Shown here: positions 63,701-64,000 of the stretch, piece after piece
Layout: every line of letters starts with the position of its first letter
Position numbering within the stretch: the stretch's first letter is position 1
Origin: Onchocerca volvulus
Lineage: Eukaryota; Nematoda; Chromadorea; Rhabditida; Onchocercidae
DNA: 64,000 nucleotides
Reading direction: 5' to 3'
NCBI GenBank assembly: GCA_000499405.2
Contig: HG738138.1
Span: 4,080,368-4,144,367, forward strand
Notes under the pieces: generated by a model
Databases searched by the model: none
Told to the model about the DNA's origin: nothing
The model's input: the letters and a program-made list of their open reading frames with translations, nothing else
Program-made: the position numbers and the translations under genes

Positions 63701-64000
63701 TTTCATTGGATCAGGTCAAATTAATTGAAAAGCTGTTGAAATTATATTTTACAAATAATTGGCCAAAAAATGCAATAATATAAAAGTCAATAAGCAATTT
63801 TAATCTTGAATTTTTACGGGAAATTCTGTGAGAGACATGGATGCTTTTTTCAAGAAGATGAGAATGACTGAAAGTTATAAGTTTAAAAATATTTAAGAAA
63901 GGCTTATTTATTAGTAAGCAATCGCTCTTACCTTAGCAGAATAGAACGATAAATGAAGAAATTTGTAATCACAGTCAATTTCGAATCCGAGTTTTATTGA
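60727..64000. other. 3' UTR and intergenic DNA at the right edge
   Basis: About 3.3 kb with no exon I can support. The first part is very T-rich and probably includes the 3' UTR of the preceding gene. An AATAAA at 62490 is too far (1.7 kb) to assign. A 78-codon hydrophobic frame at 63424-63660 lacks splice context and was not called. Confidence 0.45.

Overview
The window looks like AT-rich nuclear DNA of a chromadorean nematode, probably a spirurid or filarial worm. This is an inference from gene structure and protein families; no species-diagnostic sequence was recognised. Genes are split into many short exons (about 60-270 nt) with GT-AG introns ending in pyrimidine-rich TTTYAG. Several genes carry a strong 3' splice acceptor just upstream of the ATG, as expected for spliced-leader trans-splicing. 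Gene density is low. I see no rRNA, tRNA, CRISPR array, bacterial operon or complete transposon.

Layout. 1-5407 (minus): a 15-exon gene for MIC60/mitofilin, cut by the left edge near its C terminus. 6111-8318 (plus): KTI12, divergent from MIC60 across about 0.7 kb. 9982-13639 (plus): a RING-H2 gene whose last exons encode an APC11-type module and whose upstream exons can be joined in frame to give a long Ser/Asn-rich N-terminal extension. 15465-17840 (plus): a small protein that best fits COP9 signalosome subunit 8. 17841-25024: a gene-poor stretch with a hairpin and tandem and AT repeats. 25025-26706 (plus): an i-type (invertebrate) lysozyme with altered catalytic-site residues. 29768-30082 (plus): a possible small single-exon gene. 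31113-35661 (minus): a 12-exon gene for a basic, largely disordered protein I do not recognise. 35662-57560: about 22 kb with almost no convincing coding sequence, holding microsatellites, palindromes, a 249-bp exact duplication and a possible broken membrane-protein gene near 42.1-42.6 kb. 57567-58348: a probably coding patch of uncertain strand. 58415-60726 (plus): a five-exon gene for an acidic, disordered protein I do not recognise. 60727-64000: 3' UTR or intergenic DNA.

The recognised genes are mostly housekeeping: cristae architecture (MIC60), tRNA wobble-uridine modification via Elongator (KTI12), and ubiquitin or cullin regulation (APC11-type RING, CSN8). The lysozyme is a secreted digestive or immune-type protein. 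Nothing indicates that they form one pathway or operon. Exon boundaries were worked out by eye. For the six main multi-exon models the reading phase is consistent across every junction, which is the strongest support available here. Small exons and alternative splice sites could be wrong.
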